From Clostridia bacterium (lineage in GTDB: Bacteria; Bacillota; Clostridia; Oscillospirales; CAG-272), in contig JAFOAB010000007.1 of the NCBI GenBank assembly GCA_017382555.1, forward strand, positions 1 to 7,753: 7,753 bases of DNA, read 5' to 3'. Position 1 is the stretch's first letter. The number at the start of each line of letters is the position of its first letter. The notes beneath the pieces were generated by a model. The model made no database searches. It saw only the letters and a program-made list of their open reading frames with translations, and was not told where the DNA came from. A program made the translations under genes and the position numbers. Positions 1 through 6,295 of this stretch are shown here, piece after piece.

Positions 1-17
1 AGAAACGATACAACCCA

Positions 18-42
18 TAGGGGCGGATTGCATATCCGCCCG
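18..42 (+). repeat. TAGGGG-headed palindromic hairpin, copy A
   Basis: The sequence begins TAGGGG and folds into a perfect 8-bp stem (21-28 with 34-41) around a 5-nt loop, TGCAT. It has no T-tract, so it is not a normal terminator. The same design, TAGGGG or GTAGGGG running straight into a G-rich stem, recurs at 144-167, 6072-6107 and 6126-6154. That suggests a dispersed intergenic repeat family. Its function is unknown. Confidence 0.5.
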
Positions 43-43
43 T

Positions 44-78
44 AGATAATAGAGAATAGATAATAGATAAAAGATAAA
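44..78. repeat. AT-rich 7-bp tandem repeat, five copies
   Basis: Five consecutive 7-mers run AGATAAT, AGAGAAT, AGATAAT, AGATAAA, AGATAAA, and a further decayed unit may follow at 79-85. No gene overlaps it. Runs like this expand and contract by slippage. A role as an upstream promoter element cannot be judged from the sequence alone. Confidence 0.7.
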
Positions 79-88
79 AGAAAAGGAA

Positions 89-110
89 GAAAACCGCAAA
101 ATCGGTTTTC
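89..110. repeat. 8-bp inverted repeat
   Basis: GAAAACCG (89-96) pairs perfectly with CGGTTTTC (103-110) around the 6-nt loop CAAAAT. The + strand side lacks a T-run. The - strand side is T-rich, but no - strand gene lies upstream for it to terminate. I report it as a dyad of unknown role. Confidence 0.45.
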
Positions 111-143
111 CGCCTTAATTCTTCATTATTCATTTGATTTCAC

Positions 144-167
144 GTGAGGGGAGACACCTCCCCTACA
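144..167 (-). repeat. TAGGGG-headed palindromic hairpin, copy B
   Basis: Read on the - strand, this starts TTGTAGGGGAGG and folds with a 7-bp stem (147-153 with 158-164) and a 4-nt loop (154-157). It faces copy A, so the interval 18-165 is bounded by TAGGGG and CCCCTA. It lies between any upstream promoter and the glmS ribozyme. Confidence 0.5.
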
Positions 168-194
168 AAAACAAAAAACAAATTTAGGGGATAA

Positions 195-214
195 ACGGAG
201 GCATTTGCTTCCGT
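195..214 (+). other. hairpin abutting the ribozyme cleavage site
   Basis: ACGGAGG (195-201) pairs with CTTCCGT (208-214) as 7 bp with one G.U wobble, around the loop CATTTG. It ends exactly one base before A215, the residue 5' of the predicted scissile bond. It would sit on the released 5' fragment. Whether it assists folding or decay of that fragment is inference. Confidence 0.45.
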
Positions 215-346
215 AGCGCCGGACCGAGCTTGCTCGGTGACGAGGTCGCGGGCTATCGAATCTTCGGCGGATGCTCGCGCGGCACACTCCTGTCGCATAG
301 GGGAACAAATCGTTGGGTAACCGACAGACAAATGCCCCGATGGAGA
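206..346 (+). ncRNA. glmS ribozyme (self-cleaving riboswitch)
   Basis: This leader RNA binds glucosamine-6-phosphate and uses it as a cofactor for self-cleavage. In Bacillus the cut mRNA, with its 5'-hydroxyl, is then degraded. The conserved blocks are present in order: AGCGCC (215-220), GACGAGG (239-245), TATCGAA (254-260), and TTCGGCGGATGC (263-274). Cleavage should fall between A215 and G216, and G239 matches the catalytic guanine (G40 in Thermoanaerobacter numbering). The helices can be drawn as follows: P1 223-228/233-238 with a CUUG loop; P2 247-252/274-279; P2.2 217-220/266-269; P3 280-284/291-295; P3.1 pseudoknot 287-290/342-345; P4 300-303/335-338; P4.1 312-316/321-325 with a GUAA tetraloop. 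Every core element is intact, so it is probably active. Helix limits are hand-drawn. An open frame reads through it from 230, but that is not coding. Confidence 0.95.
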
Positions 347-373
347 AATATATATAATAAGGACAATTTTCGT

Positions 374-392
374 CTTGCGCCACCCCCGCAAG
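374..392 (+). promoter_or_regulatory. hairpin overlapping the glmS ribosome-binding region
   Basis: CTTGCG (374-379) pairs with CGCAAG (387-392) around a C-rich 7-nt loop. The 3' arm overlaps AAGGCGG (390-396), the best Shine-Dalgarno-like sequence before glmS, which sits about 13 nt from the ATG, longer than ideal. This gives a plausible but weak means of limiting translation on top of the ribozyme. Confidence 0.35.
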
Positions 393-409
393 GCGGAAAA
401 GAAATATTT

Positions 410-2245
410 ATGTGCGGAATTATTGGTTACATCGGCAAGGCCGAGGCGGCAGAGCGACTTATTGAGGGCCTTTCGGCACTCGAATACCGCGGATACGATT
501 CTGCGGGAGTTTCCGTATTCACCAAGGAGGGTAAGCTTCTTACCCTTAAGGCAGAGGGCAGGCTTGCAAACGTAGCGGCAAAGGTTGAGGCGTGTGCGGA
601 TACAAAGGGCGTGCATTGCGGAATCGGTCACACCCGCTGGGCTACCCACGGTGCTCCCTCCGATCGCAACTCTCACCCCCACGGCACGGCACTTCTGCAG
701 CTCGTGCACAACGGAATTATTGAAAATTATGCGGATATAAAGGAAGAGCTTCTCGCAAAGGGCAAGACCTTCCTCTCCGATACGGATACAGAGGTGCTTG
801 CGGTTCTTCTTTCCGAGAATTATGAGGCGTGCGGCGACAAGCTTGCGGCAATCAAGAAGACCCTTTCCGCAGTAAACGGCAGCTATGCAATTGCGGTTGC
901 ATTTGCGGATGACAGCACCCATCTTTACTGCGCAAGAAGCGGAAGCCCGCTTATCGTAGGTGTCGGCGAGGGCGAAAACTACGTAGCCTCCGACATTACC
1001 GCGCTTCTCAAGCACACCAGAAGCTACTATCAGATCCGCGAGGGCGATATTGCCGTGGTTGCGGAAAATGAGGTCGTTATCACCGATAAGGACGGCAATC
1101 CCGCCAACCTCCCCCTCGAGACCGCAAACTGGGATATTCAGGCGGCAGAGCGCGGCGGCTATCCTCACTTTATGATCAAGGAAATAAACGAGGAAAGCGA
1201 AACCGTTAAAAAGACCCTTAACACCCGTATCAAAAACGGCCTTCCGAGCTTCGAATCCGAGGGCTTTGACGTTAACGTATTCAAAAATCTCGACAGAGTG
1301 CACATCGTTGCCTGCGGTACCGCAATGTATGCGGGCTGTGTGGGTAAGTGCCGTTTTGAGAGCTATGCAAGAATGCCCGCGCACGTTGAGGTCGCATCCG
1401 AGTTCAGATACGCACCTCCGCTGTTCGGCAAGGGCGACCTTGTTATTATCATTTCTCAGTCCGGCGAGACGGCAGACAGCCTTGCGGCGCTTCGCCTTGC
1501 AAAGGAATGCGGTGCATACACCCTTGCTATCGTAAACGTGATCGGCTCCTCCATCGCAAGAGAGGCGGATAGCGTGCTTTACACCTGGGCAGGCCCCGAA
1601 ATTTCCGTTTGCTCCACAAAGGCATACACCGTTCAGGCGGCTCTCATCACTCTGCTTGCGGCTGCGGCGGGTATGGCGCGCGGAACTCTTACCGAGGAGG
1701 AGACCGCAAAGATTGCAACCTGTCTCCACGATGAGCTCCCCGAGGTTATCTCCGCGGTTATCGCAAACGATGCTCCCATCAAGGCGGCGGCAGAGGCGCT
1801 TCACGAAACGAAGAGCATGTTCTTTATCGGACGCGGCTCCGATACATACCTTGCAAGCGAGGGTAGCCTTAAATTAAAGGAAATTACCTACACGCACAGC
1901 GAGGCTTATGCGGCAGGTGAGCTGAAGCACGGTACCATCAGCCTTATCGAGGAGGGAACTCCCGTAGTAAGCCTTGCAAACGACCCCCGTATGTATGAAA
2001 AGATGCTTTCCAATATCCGCGAGGTGAAGGCAAGAGGCGCGATGATAATCGCCGTTTGCTCCAAGGATGCGGATGATATTATAAAGGTAGCGGATCATTG
2101 GCTGGAGGTTCCCGCTATCCGCAGTGATATTGCGGGAATTGCGGCGGCTACCTCCTTACAGCTTCTTGCTTATTATCTTGCGGCAAACAGAGGCCTTGAC
2201 GTTGATAAGCCCCGTAATCTTGCCAAGTCCGTAACCGTTGAGTAA
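410..2245 (+). CDS. glmS: glutamine--fructose-6-phosphate aminotransferase (isomerizing), GlmS
   Basis: Cytoplasmic enzyme making glucosamine-6-phosphate from fructose-6-phosphate and glutamine, the first committed step toward UDP-GlcNAc, peptidoglycan and other amino sugars. The 611-aa product is close to E. coli GlmS (609). The start is fixed by MCGIIGYIG: removal of Met exposes Cys2 as the catalytic N-terminal nucleophile, so the longer open frame from 230 is wrong. The glutaminase domain (about 1-240) has RWATHG (76-81) and the HNG motif at 100-102. The two SIS sugar-isomerase domains follow, with CGT (302-304) and SQSGET (349-354) for phosphate-sugar binding. KLKE (E491) and the H507 region match the isomerase active site. 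The C-terminal DKPRNLAKSVTVE carries K606, equivalent to the catalytic lysine K603 of E. coli. No catalytic residue is missing. The ribozyme upstream should control it by product feedback. No clear terminator follows the stop. Confidence 0.97.
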   Translation: MCGIIGYIGKAEAAERLIEGLSALEYRGYDSAGVSVFTKEGKLLTLKAEGRLANVAAKVEACADTKGVHCGIGHTRWATHGAPSDRNSHPHGTALLQLVHNGIIENYADIKEELLAKGKTFLSDTDTEVLAVLLSENYEACGDKLAAIKKTLSAVNGSYAIAVAFADDSTHLYCARSGSPLIVGVGEGENYVASDITALLKHTRSYYQIREGDIAVVAENEVVITDKDGNPANLPLETANWDIQAAERGGYPHFMIKEINEESETVKKTLNTRIKNGLPSFESEGFDVNVFKNLDRVHIVACGTAMYAGCVGKCRFESYARMPAHVEVASEFRYAPPLFGKGDLVIIISQSGETADSLAALRLAKECGAYTLAIVNVIGSSIAREADSVLYTWAGPEISVCSTKAYTVQAALITLLAAAAGMARGTLTEEETAKIATCLHDELPEVISAVIANDAPIKAAAEALHETKSMFFIGRGSDTYLASEGSLKLKEITYTHSEAYAAGELKHGTISLIEEGTPVVSLANDPRMYEKMLSNIREVKARGAMIIAVCSKDADDIIKVADHWLEVPAIRSDIAGIAAATSLQLLAYYLAANRGLDVDKPRNLAKSVTVE

Positions 2246-2268
2246 TTTGCGGATTTTTGTAAAAAGCA

Positions 2269-2296
2269 TTGCAATTTCTAAAAAACATGGTATAAT
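2269..2296 (+). promoter_or_regulatory. sigma-A-type promoter with extended -10
   Basis: TTGCAA (2269-2274) and TATAAT (2291-2296) are separated by 16 nt, and TGG before the -10 box makes an extended -10. It lies in the 109-nt gap after glmS and faces the lipoprotein gene. Transcription should start near 2303. A 6-bp dyad, ACATAG/CTATGT (2297-2302/2308-2313), sits across the predicted start and could be an operator or a leader hairpin. A second stem, TTGCG/CGCAG with a 5-nt loop, follows at about 2315-2329. Confidence 0.8.
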
Positions 2297-2354
2297 ACAT
2301 AGGTATTCTATGTTTTGCGATTAACGCAGAAAAACCCAAAAGGAAGTATTGAAA

Positions 2355-3743
2355 ATGAAAAAGACAACTGCATTTCTTATGGCGGCGCTGCTTGCTTGCT
2401 CGCTGCTTCTGACCTCTTGCGGTAGCTTCAACTACGCAAAAGAGGATCTTTCCAAGTACATCGATCTTGGAAACTACAAGGGTGTTGCAATTGAGCTTGC
2501 AGAGCCCAAGGCAATAGACGATGAGGCTATTGCTGATTATATCGACACTTATTTTGCTGATTTCATCACCGCTGTTGAGCAGGATGCTGACTATGCGGCA
2601 AAGGATGGAGACGTTGTAAACATTGACTACGTTGGTAAGCTTAACGGCGAGAAGTTCGACGGTGGTTCCGCTACCGCTCAGGACCTCGAGCTTGGAAGCG
2701 ATTCTTTCATTGACGGCTTTGAGGACGGCCTTATCGGCGCAAAGAAGGGTGACGTTGTAACCCTTAACCTCAAGTTCCCCGCTGATTACGGCAAAGACGA
2801 GCTTAACGGCAAGGACGTTGTGTTCGAGGTAACCGTTAACTCCGTTTCCGTAAACAAGTACGAGTACGCAAAGAAGATCACCGATACCGAGGCTCTTCAG
2901 GCAGGCGATGAGGCTGTTATTACCTACACCCTCAAGTGCGGTGATTACGAGGACAACGGTCTTAACTACACCGTTACCGTTTCCGACGATTCCGATATCG
3001 ATCTTCCCGCAGTATGCACCGAGGCTCTCGCAGGCCTTAAGGTTGGCGATACCGATAAGGAGCTCAAGGTAACTCTCCCTGCTGACTTTACCAATGAGGC
3101 AGCTGCAGGTAAGGAGGCAACCTTCTCCGTAACCGTAGTTTCCGCTACCCGCACCACCGTTACCGATAAGGTTGACGATGCAATGATCGCAACCGTTACC
3201 GAGAGCGCTACTCTTGCGGCTTACACTGCAGACGTTATCACCCCCGCTCTTACCGAGCAGTTCGCAAAGGAAGCAAAGACCGCTAACGTTTCCGCCCTCT
3301 GGAAGAAGATCATTGACGGTGCTACCGTTAAGGCTTATCCCGCAGGCGAGGTTAAGAGAGTTGCGGACGGCCTCTTCAACTACTCCGCAGCACAGCTCGG
3401 CAGCCAGTACGGCTGGGCTATGAGCGATTACGCTAAGCTTCTCGGCTACAAGAACGCTAAGGAGTTCAAGGAAGCTGAGTTCGTTCCTTCCGCTGAGATC
3501 ATCGTTAAGGAGAAGCTCGTATTCAACGCAATCGTTGCGGCTGAGGGCATTTCTCTCACCGACGAGGATAAGGCAGAGGGTCTTAAGGTATACTACGAGG
3601 AGCTTGGTATCTCCTCCACCTACAAGACCTATGAGGAGTTCGAGGCAGCTATCGACAACGGCGAGATCCTTGTTGATTCTCTCTACGATAGCCTCCTTTG
3701 GGAGAAGGTAATGGATACCCTTCTTGCAAACGTTGCAAAATAA
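2355..3743 (+). CDS. trigger-factor-like FKBP-type peptidyl-prolyl isomerase lipoprotein
   Basis: Predicted membrane-anchored foldase of 462 aa. ATG 2355 is chosen because AGGAAG (2341-2346) lies 8 nt before it; the in-frame TTG at 2349 is only 2 nt from that site. The N-terminus is a lipoprotein signal: MKKTT, a hydrophobic run, and the lipobox LTSC with Cys22. Residues about 83-163 form an FKBP domain of the trigger-factor type (VNIDYVGKLNGEKFDGG, then FIDGFEDGLIGAKKGD and FPADYGKDELNGK). Residues about 181-264 look like a second, degenerate copy (LPADFTNEAAAGKEATFSV lines up with the first domain's end). Residues about 290-462 are helical and resemble the trigger-factor C-terminal chaperone arm (EIIVKEKLVFNAIVAAEGIS). 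The ribosome-binding N-domain of true trigger factor is absent, so I infer it acts on exported proteins outside the membrane. Family-level call is strong; isomerase activity is not proven. Confidence 0.85.
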   Translation: MKKTTAFLMAALLACSLLLTSCGSFNYAKEDLSKYIDLGNYKGVAIELAEPKAIDDEAIADYIDTYFADFITAVEQDADYAAKDGDVVNIDYVGKLNGEKFDGGSATAQDLELGSDSFIDGFEDGLIGAKKGDVVTLNLKFPADYGKDELNGKDVVFEVTVNSVSVNKYEYAKKITDTEALQAGDEAVITYTLKCGDYEDNGLNYTVTVSDDSDIDLPAVCTEALAGLKVGDTDKELKVTLPADFTNEAAAGKEATFSVTVVSATRTTVTDKVDDAMIATVTESATLAAYTADVITPALTEQFAKEAKTANVSALWKKIIDGATVKAYPAGEVKRVADGLFNYSAAQLGSQYGWAMSDYAKLLGYKNAKEFKEAEFVPSAEIIVKEKLVFNAIVAAEGISLTDEDKAEGLKVYYEELGISSTYKTYEEFEAAIDNGEILVDSLYDSLLWEKVMDTLLANVAK

Positions 3744-3767
3744 ATAACGACCGCCGTGAGGCGAACT

Positions 3768-3800
3768 AAAACAAGGACGGCCGAAATCCGTCCTTGTTTT
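3768..3800 (+). terminator. Rho-independent terminator after the lipoprotein gene
   Basis: AAAACAAGGACGG (3768-3780) pairs perfectly over 13 bp with CCGTCCTTGTTTT (3788-3800) around a 7-nt loop (3781-3787). It starts 24 nt after the lipoprotein stop codon. The stem ends in TTTT on one strand and opens with AAAA, so it could work in both directions. The T-run is short and partly inside the stem, so some readthrough into the next gene is possible. Confidence 0.85.
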
Positions 3801-3846
3801 GATTAAATATAAAAACAATTTTCTACAATTCTTGGAGAGAAAAACG

Positions 3847-6060
3847 ATGATAAAGCTTGAAAAAAACAAGGTATACGTACAAAACGGTAAGGTACTTACC
3901 GCTGCTGAGGCTGCTTCTCTTACCGAGGCACAGCGCACAGAGGCACATAAGGGAACGATGGCATATTCCATCCTCACCTCCCACAATACCTCCGGAAATG
4001 ACAACAAGCTCAAGATTAAGTTCGATGCACTTGCATCCCACGATATTACCTACGTTGGTATCATCCAGACCGCACGTGCAAGCGGACTTACCGAGTTCCC
4101 CCTTCCTTACATCCTCACCAACTGCCACAACAGCCTTTGCGCGGTAGGCGGCACCATCAACGAGGATGACCACCTCTTCGGTCTTTCCGCTGCTAAGAAG
4201 TACGGCGGAATCTACGTTCCCGCACATCAGGCAGTTATCCACTCCTTTATGCGCGAGACCATGAGCGGATGTGGCAGAATGCTTCTCGGCTCCGACAGCC
4301 ATACCCGTTACGGTGCGCTCGGTACCATGGCGGTAGGCGAGGGCGGACCCGAGCTTGTAAAGCAGCTCCTCTGCAAGACCTATGATATCGACTATCCCGA
4401 CGTTGTTGCCGTTCATCTTACCGGCAAGCTTCGTCCCGGTGTTGGTCCTCAGGACGTTGCGATCGCTCTTATCGGCGCAACCTACACCAATAACTTTGTA
4501 AAGAACTCCGTTCTTGAGTTCATCGGCGACGGAATTGCGGCTCTTCCCGCAGATATGCGTTGCGGCATCGACGTTATGACCACCGAGACCGCATGCCTCT
4601 CCTCCATTTGGGAGACCGATGACGTAATTAAGGATTACTTCACCATCCACGGCAGACCCGATGCATACGCTCCCATCCATCCCGCACCTCTTGCGGAGTA
4701 TGACAGAATGGTAGAGATCGACCTCTCCAAGATCGAGCCTATGATTGCACTGCCCTTCCATCCCAGCTGTGCATACACCATCCGCGAGCTGAATGCTAAC
4801 CCCGCAGACCTTCTCCGCGAGGCAGAGAAGAGAGCGGTTGAGCAGCTTGGTCTCGAGGAAGGCCGCTTCACCCTTACCGACAAGATCTGCCGCGAGGGCG
4901 TTCGTGCCGATCAGGGCGTTATCGCAGGCTGTGCCGGCGGTACCTTTGATAACGTATGTGCTGCTGCGGACATTCTCCGCGGTAACAACACCGGCAACGG
5001 TGCGTTCTGGCTTTCCGTTTACCCCGCAAGCCAGCCCGTTATGACCGAGCTTGCCGCTAACGGCATTATGACCGAGCTTATCCGCAGCGGTGTAACCGTT
5101 CGTACTGCGTTCTGCGGACCTTGCTTCGGTGCAGGCGACGTTCCCGCAAATAACGCACTCTCCCTCCGTCACACCACCCGTAACTTCCCGAACCGCGAGG
5201 GTAGCAAGCCCGGCGCAGGTCAGATCGCAAGCGTTGCGCTTATGGACGCACGCTCCATTGCCGCAACCGCAATCAACGGCGGTATCATCACCTCCGCATG
5301 CGATCTTGACGTAGAGTTCGCAAGCTATAAGTACAAGTACGATGACAGCGCATACAAGGCGCGTGTTTACTACGGCTGGGGCAAGGCAGAAAAGGATGCC
5401 GAGCTCAAGTACGGCCCCAACATCAAGGATTGGCCCGCATTCGAGACTCCCAAGGACGATCTCGTTCTTGAGGTTGCATCCGTGATCGATGACCCCGTAA
5501 CCACCACGGACGAGCTTATCCCCTCCGGCGAGACCTCCTCTTACCGCTCCAATCCCATGAAGCTTGCGGAGTTCACCCTTTCCCGTAAGGATCCCGCATA
5601 CGTTGGCAGAGCAAAGGCGGCAAGCCTTGACAATATGAGCGCAGACGATAAGGCGGCTCTTGAGGCGCTTACCGGTGGCAAGGAGGTTTCCTTCGGCTCC
5701 GTTGTATTCGCTCACAACCCCGGTGACGGCTCTGCTCGTGAGCAGGCTGCAAGCTGTCAGAAGGTTCTCGGCGGATATGCTAACATTGCCGACGAGTACG
5801 CAACCAAGCGTTATCGCTCCAACCTCATCAACTGGGGTCTGCTCCCCCTCCTTCGCAAGAGCGACTTCAAGCTTGAGGTAGGTAACTTCGTATACGTTCC
5901 CGATATGCGTAAGGTTATCGCAAACGGCGATGCCGAGTTCAAGGCATACATCATCCGCGGCGGCAAGGCAGAGGAGATCACTCTTGGTATGGCTCCCCTC
6001 ACGGAGGATGAAAAGAACATCATCCTTGCGGGTTGCCTTATGAATTACTGGAAAAAATAA
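3847..6060 (+). CDS. aconitase-family hydratase, substrate unknown
   Basis: A 737-aa iron-sulfur hydro-lyase of the aconitase superfamily. ATG 3847 is supported by GGAGAG (3834-3839), 7 nt upstream; the in-frame TTG at 3799 lies in the terminator. The three [4Fe-4S] ligands are visible: Cys362 in GCAGGTFDN, and Cys423/Cys426 in FCGPCFGAGD, with spacing close to that of aconitase. GSDSHTRYGALGTMAVGEGG (148-167) matches the substrate-binding GTDSHT region. RHTTRNFPNREGSK (441-454) matches the Arg-rich loop. The swivel domain near the C-terminus has GDGSAREQAASCQKVLGG, keeping the catalytic Ser (S629) and Arg (R631), with Ala where aconitase has a second Ser. It is not typical AcnA, AcnB or LeuC; it resembles the stand-alone 'hydratase' group of Clostridia, perhaps related to E. 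coli YbhJ. Citrate/aconitate or another hydroxy-acid is possible. I see no good promoter of its own, since the terminator ends 46 nt before the start. Confidence 0.88.
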   Translation: MIKLEKNKVYVQNGKVLTAAEAASLTEAQRTEAHKGTMAYSILTSHNTSGNDNKLKIKFDALASHDITYVGIIQTARASGLTEFPLPYILTNCHNSLCAVGGTINEDDHLFGLSAAKKYGGIYVPAHQAVIHSFMRETMSGCGRMLLGSDSHTRYGALGTMAVGEGGPELVKQLLCKTYDIDYPDVVAVHLTGKLRPGVGPQDVAIALIGATYTNNFVKNSVLEFIGDGIAALPADMRCGIDVMTTETACLSSIWETDDVIKDYFTIHGRPDAYAPIHPAPLAEYDRMVEIDLSKIEPMIALPFHPSCAYTIRELNANPADLLREAEKRAVEQLGLEEGRFTLTDKICREGVRADQGVIAGCAGGTFDNVCAAADILRGNNTGNGAFWLSVYPASQPVMTELAANGIMTELIRSGVTVRTAFCGPCFGAGDVPANNALSLRHTTRNFPNREGSKPGAGQIASVALMDARSIAATAINGGIITSACDLDVEFASYKYKYDDSAYKARVYYGWGKAEKDAELKYGPNIKDWPAFETPKDDLVLEVASVIDDPVTTTDELIPSGETSSYRSNPMKLAEFTLSRKDPAYVGRAKAASLDNMSADDKAALEALTGGKEVSFGSVVFAHNPGDGSAREQAASCQKVLGGYANIADEYATKRYRSNLINWGLLPLLRKSDFKLEVGNFVYVPDMRKVIANGDAEFKAYIIRGGKAEEITLGMAPLTEDEKNIILAGCLMNYWKK

Positions 6061-6071
6061 TAACCGCGAAT

Positions 6072-6107
6072 GACCGAGGGTCGTCGAGGGCGCCGACCCC
6101 TACGGTC
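6072..6107 (-). repeat. TAGGGG-headed palindromic hairpin, copy C
   Basis: On the - strand this reads CCGTAGGGGTCGGCG and onward. The structure is GACCG/CGGTC (6072-6076/6103-6107) stacked on GGGTCG/CGACCC (6078-6083/6094-6099), an 11-bp stem with a 1/3-nt asymmetric bulge and a 10-nt loop. It begins 11 nt after the hydratase stop, where a terminator would be expected, but no T-tract follows on the + strand. Confidence 0.5.
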
Positions 6108-6125
6108 GATAGTTGTTACAATTCG

Positions 6126-6154
6126 TTGTAGGGGACGGCTCCCAAGACGTCCCG
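6126..6154 (+). repeat. TAGGGG-headed palindromic hairpin, copy D
   Basis: TTGTAGGGGACGG opens a hairpin of 6 bp (GGGACG 6132-6137 with CGTCCC 6148-6153) and a 10-nt loop. The TTGTAGGGG head is the same as in copy B. Copies C and D are arranged head to head, about 26 bp apart. No T-tract follows. Confidence 0.5.
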
Positions 6155-6169
6155 CCAGGTTAGAACTTG

Positions 6170-6295
6170 GAGTTATGAGTTCCGCCTTGCGGAACGTTAT
6201 GGTATGATTACCCTTTTCAAACGATGCGAAGCATCTCATAACTTGTAACTCATATCTTGCCCAAAGGGCAATCATAACTGCGCACATCGGTGCGC
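6170..6295 (+). repeat. mini-hairpin array nested in an inverted repeat
   Basis: Four short stem-loops occur in 117 nt: GTTCCGC/GCGGAAC (6179-6185/6189-6195, 3-nt loop), GATGC/GCATC (6223-6227/6231-6235, 3-nt loop), TTGCCC/GGGCAA (6257-6262/6266-6271, 3-nt loop) and GCGCAC/GTGCGC (6280-6285/6290-6295, 4-nt loop). The linkers are variants of AGTTATGAG or its complement. A perfect 9-bp inverted repeat, AGTTATGAG (6171-6179) and CTCATAACT (6235-6243), encloses the first two hairpins with no spare bases at the junctions. The last hairpin ends 4 nt before the Shine-Dalgarno of the next gene. This could be a structured leader RNA or a mosaic intergenic repeat. Confidence 0.55.
6200..6208 (+). promoter_or_regulatory. 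possible extended -10 promoter element for the DUF1846 gene
   Basis: TGGTATGAT differs at one base from the TGGTATAAT of the strong promoter at 2288-2296. At 17-nt spacing the -35 position (6180-6185, TTCCGC) is poor, so this is only a candidate. If used, transcripts would start near 6215, include the last three mini-hairpins, and exclude the left arm of the 9-bp inverted repeat. Confidence 0.35.

Noticed and set aside
28..57. TTGCAT and GAGAAT, 18 nt apart, as a glmS promoter
   Set aside because: The -10 match is weak and the boxes lie inside a hairpin and a tandem repeat, so I could not support it; the glmS promoter may also be upstream of the window.
230..409. 60-codon N-terminal extension of the GlmS frame
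   Set aside because: It translates the ribozyme, and GlmS needs Cys right after the initiator Met, which is only given by ATG 410.
140..1804. 554-codon open frame on the - strand opposite glmS
   Set aside because: It has no recognisable protein family, overlaps a certain gene and ribozyme, and arises because the + strand genes rarely use TTA, CTA and TCA, which would be reverse-strand stops.
2246..2280. Terminator after glmS
   Set aside because: Only a 4-bp TTGC/GCAA pairing with a long loop and no proper T-tract is visible.
3799..3829. TTGATT and TACAAT as a promoter for the hydratase
   Set aside because: Spacing is 19 nt and the predicted start would fall inside the Shine-Dalgarno, leaving almost no usable leader.
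2148..4013. 621-codon open frame on the - strand opposite the lipoprotein
   Set aside because: It crosses a promoter, a terminator and two intergenic gaps, its translation is low-complexity and unrecognisable, and the same codon bias explains it.
3823..5715. 630-codon open frame on the - strand opposite the hydratase
   Set aside because: The + strand frame has complete aconitase motifs; the reverse translation shows no family features and is a codon-bias shadow.
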